Positions 58,505 to 64,000 of a stretch of 64,000 nt of DNA are shown here, in pieces (within the stretch, counting starts at the first letter, position 1; each line of letters starts with the position of its first letter). The translations under genes and the position numbers were made by a program. The DNA lies in assembly GCA_037903355.1 (NCBI GenBank), contig JBAJFE010000014.1, positions 3,782,001-3,846,000 of the forward strand. The letters are read 5' to 3'. The DNA comes from Trichuris trichiura (lineage: Eukaryota; Nematoda; Enoplea; Trichinellida; Trichuridae). The notes below the pieces were generated by a model. It was given only the letters and a program-made list of their open reading frames with translations. It made no database searches and was not told the origin of the DNA.

Positions 58505-61195
58505 CGCAAGGAAACCTGTGGTGTTTCAACTGATATTTTTGACATCCGCAGTTTTAATTTTTGCCCACGCTCGTGCACTTCCTGGTTGTTTAGCTGGGTC
58601 GATACACCTGAATTCTTGGCTGATAGACTGTTGAATGACAAAGCCGCGAAGCCTCATTTCTTATTGTTAAAAATTTGGAAACCGAAGGGAATTAGCTTCT
58701 AATATAAATATTTTCGCGGTGGGTATATTGTCATTTTCAAAACATCCTGTCTACGTTAGACCTGTTTATTGTTGAAAAGAAACTCTGAGCTTTCAGGACA
58801 CAGCTGATCCCATCTTGTGTTTCGAAAGCTGCGAACTTCTTCTCAAGAATAAGCAAGTGTAACATCTTTTCAATAAGCGGTTTACTAAAATATTCCAAAA
58901 AATGGGAAACTGTTAGAAAAGAAGGGTGCTGCAAGTTTTCGTAGGAAATAAGAGGCTAAAATAATTTTAGCCTTCGCTACATTTTGTCTGATATTTTCAT
59001 TTCGTATTTATTTTTGCGTTATAATATCTGTTCAAAAAAAAAGTTTTGTCGGTGGATGTTAATAAAGGTACTACAAAAACAAACCACCTTGTTCTGGAGA
59101 AATAAAATATGCCTATCAGAACTTCGAGCAGCAGTTCTTTGCAATTTACCATTTAAACGCACTCAAACTTCTTTCACACGTTTAGTCAAAATCTCCTCCT
59201 TGCTGAGATGGGCAGGTGATTTGCATATGCTATTTGTAGTACAACGCATTTAATAAAACGGTCTTTCTCTTTGCCAATATTTGCAAAACGTATTGCTGCC
59301 TGCTTACATATAATATGCTAAATACGGGGTGCTTTGTAACGGGATTCTGTTTCATGTTTGGTAGATCCACGGCTTTTCCTGTTTTTCTCTGAGTACCATC
59401 ACACAGAGAAAAAAAACAGGAAAAAACCATAGAAGATCTGCGAAACAATATGCTAAATATTGACGAAAGCTGGGAATGGTCTGACTAACTTTGATGCCTT
59501 TTTACTAGAAAAACACCTGTTTGCGAGGTATGAACTAGTTCGGCAAATCGAACGTGCTATTCCGCTATCGCTTTACCTTTCCTTAGTACTAATGACTCAA
59601 AGTTTCAGTTGCTCATCGAATATTCAATGAATTTAAAGAACGTCATTAAGTTCTCTTTCAAGAGCGGTTTTTTGGCCGGGTCGTCTTGGCAGCCACACAG
59701 GGTTTGCTCGACATCGTTGAAGTTTAATTTAACGGTTTTACGTGCCATGAAGCTTCCCAGAAAAGCTTTGTGAACGTTGTGATTGACGACACTACGTTTG
59801 GACAGCAGCATAAATTGACTTAACACAACTTGCCTCAAGGATAGAGGTTGCTAGGACGACAAGACAACAAAGTTCCGAAAGCTGCGACTCATTTTATCGT
59901 TCGCTTTGGTCTGTTTGTCGATAATAAGGCGGTTTATTCATCTACGAATAGCTTTTTGTTTTTCTCTAGCTACACACTTCACCATTTTCACTTCAAAAAT
60001 CGCAATGTACACAACTGAACAATTGAAGTTTAGATGTAAATATGATACTGCACTTCTCCGGAATGCTCGCAACCAGACATGTTTCGAATTTGAGAACATG
60101 TATCTGCCTACTCCAAAACACGATGTGATACATTGGGCTTCGAGTTCAAGCGTAAACATGAAACTCAATTAAAGGATCGCAAGCATCCTACACACTTAGT
60201 GTAAACGTTATTTGATGCAGTGCTTTAGCCGGAAATGGGCTCTCTCATGACGGGAAAAATTTCTTGTCAATAATTCTTTAAAATGTTTCATTTCAGAGTC
60301 ACTTGTCATATTAACAGTGGTGTTCGTAGCAAAGTTCTTTTGCTTCCATAAACCTCATGGCTAAATCTTGTTAAGCACGTTTTTGATTAATATTAACTCT
60401 AAACTTACGTCGGCACTATCAGGATTAATCAGATCCAAATACATGTGTTCATGGTTCTTGCGCTGGTGCTCTGTTCATGAGCAAATGCGTTACTCTCAGT
60501 TGCACTTAATTGTCTGTCGTTATTTTCTAACTTAAACGTCACATGAAGCCATTTAGGCAACATTTGTAATGCCATGTGAACCCTGAAAAATGTGCCAAAT
60601 TTGGGAGTATTCTGGATCTTATTTTGTGTTCTTTAAAAGGCTATAAATGTTATGTTTTTCCTGAACATTATGCACGCGCAAATAATGACGTTCAGAAAAT
60701 ACATCAGATAGTGCTCGCTATGAAGACAGACGATGTTCTCACCACTACCTTTCTTACTGGTAAGAAGCCAGTTCATCTTGCCAGAGCACTGAAAAAACTC
60801 AGAATTGATGACATGCTATTTTCCTCCTTGAAAATGTCCACTGTTCTACTTAACTTCCAATAGAAAGATATCATAGCAGTGGATATGAAGTTGTTAATGA
60901 ACTGACCAGTTCTCAAACAGCAGATATTCAAAGGATAAAGGATAGTCAGTAAGTCAGACTGTTAGTTGAAAGTTGAATAAATAAGCAGAATGTCAATAAT
61001 GTTAGTTTGAGTTAAGTAAAAAGAAATCGAGAGCTGACCATCCTCTTGTTTGTGATAAATAATTCATGCGTTAAAATGAATGACAGACACTATTTTAAAA
61101 AATGTAACTGCCTCCGTCGCAACAATTAATTGCAACTTTTGCAGCGATGATTGAGCATCAATTCCATTAATTGTGAATGATACAATTGCATTGGT
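58505..61195. other. No gene assigned; palindrome and unidentified ORFs
   Basis: 59330-59450 holds an inverted repeat (TTTTCCTGTTTTTCTCTG with CAGAGAAAAAAAACAGGAAA). 59906-60172 (+) and 60576-60863 (+) are open frames of 88 and 95 codons without recognised domains. The second could be an upstream exon of the receptor gene, but no junction was found. Confidence 0.4.
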
Positions 61196-62449
61196 ATGAA
61201 TGAGATTTTAAGGATTGGAGTTGCGCCATGGTCATTCATGAAACCTGAGTGCTATAATTCTCCAGATAGAAATTGTGATCTAGGCTTAGAATTAGAGCTG
61301 GTAACCACAATTTGCAAAGTTCTTAATATGAAAGTTCAGTTCGTGTACTCTAAAGAGAATGGCTGCGGTAAAAAATTACCATATTCCCGCGTCTGGACTG
61401 GCCTTCTGGGAATGCTTCAGCGGAATGAAATTGATATTACAGGAAACTTGTGTGACGTATTTTATGATCGAACCCAAGAGTTCGGAGTGAGCACGCCCGT
61501 CATGGAGCAAGAACAGGCATATCTTCTACGCTTACCAACAGCGGGTCCCACCTCATTCACCGCAGCTGTCCCGTTCTCGAATGCCGCATGGTACATTATA
61601 ATTTTTTTTGTCATGGCATTTTTCCTAGCTGCTGTTTTATACCACCATGCTAAACACGAGAAATCTAGAGTACGTGATGCAGCATTTCACTGTGCCCAAC
61701 ATATAGAAAGCATTTGTTTTCAATACAACAACATTCCTCGCTTCTTCCATTGGTTGTGTTTCCTCACTACTGTGCTCGCTTTGAAAATGGCCTACGTTAA
61801 CTATATTCGAAGTGCATTAATGCACCCTAGACCAGTTCCAGCACCTTTCACTAACATTGATGAACTTACGGATCAACTCCTCAAGAACAACTATCGCCTG
61901 ATGCATTATTTCCAGAACCCTGCGCACGTGCTGCCAAGTTGCATGCCGCACTCTTGTGAAAGACTGCTGACGGCTTTGAATCAAACAGGCGTTTATTTTG
62001 TGGCTAACTCCAGCCCGAATAATTTATTGAATGAACTGCTGGCACAAGACAACTTGGTACTCGTGAAAGGTAAATTTTTCCTGCAGACCTATCTAAAAGA
62101 TTTCAAACGCCGGAGCGAATTTTGGCTTATCAGCGATCGTCAGGTTAGCATGAAGTTCACATCTTTTTTCTGGCGAAAACATTTCCCTTATTCCAAAGAT
62201 TTTAACTCTCTACTGATGGAAATGGGGGATGTAAGTAAGCTTCTTGGCAAGAAATATATCGGACTAGTGCAGGATACCGTTCATAGCAAACCCTTTGTCT
62301 ACGGAAATGAATTGCCTGAAAATTCCGTCTCCTTAAATGACATGCGCGGACCGTTTATTCACTTTGGCGCTTTTTTGACAATCGGATGCTTCGTTTTCTT
62401 GTTTGAGAAAGTTATCGTCGTCATGATGCGCATAGGTGAGAAGCTATGA
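61196..62449 (+). CDS. Ionotropic glutamate receptor-like protein, intronless
   Basis: The 417-residue frame has the split layout of ionotropic glutamate/IR receptors. Ligand-binding lobe S1 (residues 1-125) includes LRIGVAPWSF, DLGLELELVTTI and DRTQEFGVSTPVME. Arg92 sits where these receptors bind the ligand carboxylate. M1 is at about 131-150. A membrane segment with the M3 position is at about 183-208 (but ALKMAYVNYI in place of the SYTANLAAF gate). Lobe S2 spans 210-385 and the last membrane segment about 387-411. No amino-terminal domain or signal peptide is encoded, and no obvious pore-loop hydrophobic segment lies between M1 and M3 (residues 151-182). A start exon upstream may exist, since a stop precedes the ATG. 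It may act as a chemosensory co-receptor or a binding-only homologue. Confidence 0.8.
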   Translation: MNEILRIGVAPWSFMKPECYNSPDRNCDLGLELELVTTICKVLNMKVQFVYSKENGCGKKLPYSRVWTGLLGMLQRNEIDITGNLCDVFYDRTQEFGVSTPVMEQEQAYLLRLPTAGPTSFTAAVPFSNAAWYIIIFFVMAFFLAAVLYHHAKHEKSRVRDAAFHCAQHIESICFQYNNIPRFFHWLCFLTTVLALKMAYVNYIRSALMHPRPVPAPFTNIDELTDQLLKNNYRLMHYFQNPAHVLPSCMPHSCERLLTALNQTGVYFVANSSPNNLLNELLAQDNLVLVKGKFFLQTYLKDFKRRSEFWLISDRQVSMKFTSFFWRKHFPYSKDFNSLLMEMGDVSKLLGKKYIGLVQDTVHSKPFVYGNELPENSVSLNDMRGPFIHFGAFLTIGCFVFLFEKVIVVMMRIGEKL

Positions 62450-64000
62450 AGCACAAAGAAGCTTTGTTAAGAAAAACTCGAGCTAGTTTGGTTAACTACC
62501 ATTAAATGATTAGCCTGCACGAAAAGGTGAACGTATGCAATGGAAACTGCCACTTGGGAACAATTATGCTACGCTCAGTCAATCGAAACGCTTATGTATG
62601 AAAAGACAAGGAAAACAAATAAAGTGCAGACAAAAAGTAGTCGCTGTTCAAACCACGAAAGGTTCTCCTAAAGTAAACAATGTGGTTAACTTTCGCACAG
62701 CATAATGAAAGCACCTAGCAGCCTGCTAACCATAATCTATTGAAAATGAACCGCTTTGAGAAAGAACATTGGTACCCTAACCAACTGTGAAACGTAAATC
62801 CTTTTTTACCCCACTCCAAGATTTACTTAGAAAAGCATGACTCCATGTGGCCTATACTTAGCAGGGCACCATTGAGAAGTCAGTTAAATAAGTAGTTGAA
62901 ACCGCCACATCAACAGATCCTCCGGCACTTTCGTTTTTCTTCTGTTAGTGAGCTACATGGTATTTGCAGGTATTTTATGTTGCCTTCAGTGACAGTGTAG
63001 CTTTTTAACGCTGTTTACCTTCTTGAAAAAAGGAACATAAATACTCTTTAGTCTCATGTCACCAGACTTTTTAAAAGTTTTTGTTTCCCTTCTCGGTGAA
63101 ATTTGATGGAAGAGCCTGGTCGTATTTTGGCGATAAATGAATGAGTTGGTTTAAGAGGGAGCTGCTAGCAGCATAAGGTGGGAAAACATTTTTAAGTTTT
63201 AACAGAAGTTTAGAGCCAATGATACAGTAACAAAAATGGCTTCCTAGACTGATTCAAAGTAGGCTTCTTCAATGTTTGGATCTTGTCTCTTAGCCGCCCC
63301 AGCGTCTGAGAAATGCAGGTTCCCTTCTGGCAAGCATGGCCTTAAATTGTTGTGTATTTACTGGAGAGCATGCCAATCACTTTTTTTGCCGATATCCAAA
63401 TTTAACTCAGGACATTAGCATTATGCTTAGGCGTAGGTTTAGGCAAGGGCAGGACAGGATGACTGGCAAACTTACAGTATGACGGTGGGCGCCTAGAAGA
63501 GAATGTCCCAACCCTTTTTGTCCTTGCTTTTCCTAGAGTTGTGGAAGAGCAAGAAACTCCGTTTAATTTTTCTTAGTTGATAAACATTGTTTTTATGGTT
63601 CATCTCTGTTGCGTTTCTCTTCAATGTTATTGTTAAGTTGTAGAGAGAAGTTGCAGCATGAATTTATTCGACTGAACATCATAGACGAGCGGGAAATATG
63701 AAAGCCTATTTTACTTGCATGCAACAAATAGAGACATTTGGGAGGAGGAAAGAAATAAAGGCAATGGGCAAATGGTTTACTAACACGCTTTTTACCGGGC
63801 ATACCATCTTTGAAATGAAGGTACCTGTCGAACTATGCTAAATTTAATTTTGCAAATGTTCCCGGAGTCTCTGGATATTCGTCTGGTCGAACTTCTACCG
63901 TCAATTTCTTTGTACATGGAGAAACAGCGCTGCAGTTGATGAACAAAGTCGCTGATCTTCATAATAAACATTTTTTGATAACTTTATTCGAATTGCGCGT
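62450..64000. other. No gene recognised
   Basis: 3' flank of the receptor gene. Near 63425 a member of the TTAGGC-bearing repeat occurs (TAGGTTTAGGC, then AGGACAGGATGACTGGCA). Short ORF 63593-63802 (-) has no domain. Confidence 0.45.

Noticed and set aside
1..64000. tRNA, rRNA, CRISPR or operon-type systems
   Set aside because: No convincing tRNA A/B box pair, rRNA core or regular spaced repeat array was noticed. Reading by eye cannot exclude a tRNA; a covariance-model scan would decide.

Overview
The window is eukaryotic, gene-poor and rich in decayed transposable elements. The best guess is a nematode, probably whipworm-like (Trichuris or a relative). The guess rests on genes cut by many 46-67 bp introns with GT..AG ends, a nematode-style membrane acid phosphatase, a degenerate secreted trypsin-like protein, and the mix of mariner, Tigger, hAT, Penelope and LTR elements. 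The species is an inference. Nothing bacterial (operons, ribosome binding sites, CRISPR) was seen.

Host genes. The best supported is a complete ten-exon histidine acid phosphatase (22219-25965, +), reconstructed here with consistent splice phases: 419 residues, signal peptide, RHG motif, C-terminal membrane anchor, and His-Glu where His-Asp is usual. A trypsin-fold serine protease homologue that has apparently lost its catalytic residues lies at 29925-30729 (-). An uninterrupted ionotropic-glutamate-receptor-like gene lies at 61196-62449 (+). Weaker candidates are a signal-peptide exon pair (1244-1907), a small two-exon protein (5229-5829, -), two unassigned exons (8922-9171 and 28221-28412, -) and a possible DEUBAD/ASXH-like gene spread over 53641-57298 (+).

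Mobile elements, left to right: a short TIR element (7326-7657); a mariner relic (12430-13440); a foldback element with ribozyme-like cores (13617-13905); a hAT/ZBED relic (14231-15961); a short TIR element (16986-17204); Penelope fragments (18103-18960, 26341-26830); a Tigger-like element (20452-21634). Then comes a nested stack: a mariner (36961-41368) split by a Ty3/gypsy relic (38212-41308), with a Penelope-like element (41371-44534) inserted at the mariner's end and a solo LTR (42996-43278) inside the Penelope. Next is an almost intact LTR retrotransposon (47681-52367) with 316-bp LTRs that look identical, a 5-bp target duplication and a textbook -1 frameshift signal between gag and pol. 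The solo LTR belongs to the same family.

The most unusual structures are the recurring Penelope terminal sequence, which carries a hammerhead-ribozyme-like core at several loci in both orientations, the gag-pol frameshift cassette, the perfect palindromes, and the catalytic changes in the phosphatase and the protease homologue. No clearly new multi-gene system was found. Long stretches between these features hold only short chance ORFs and are marked as such.
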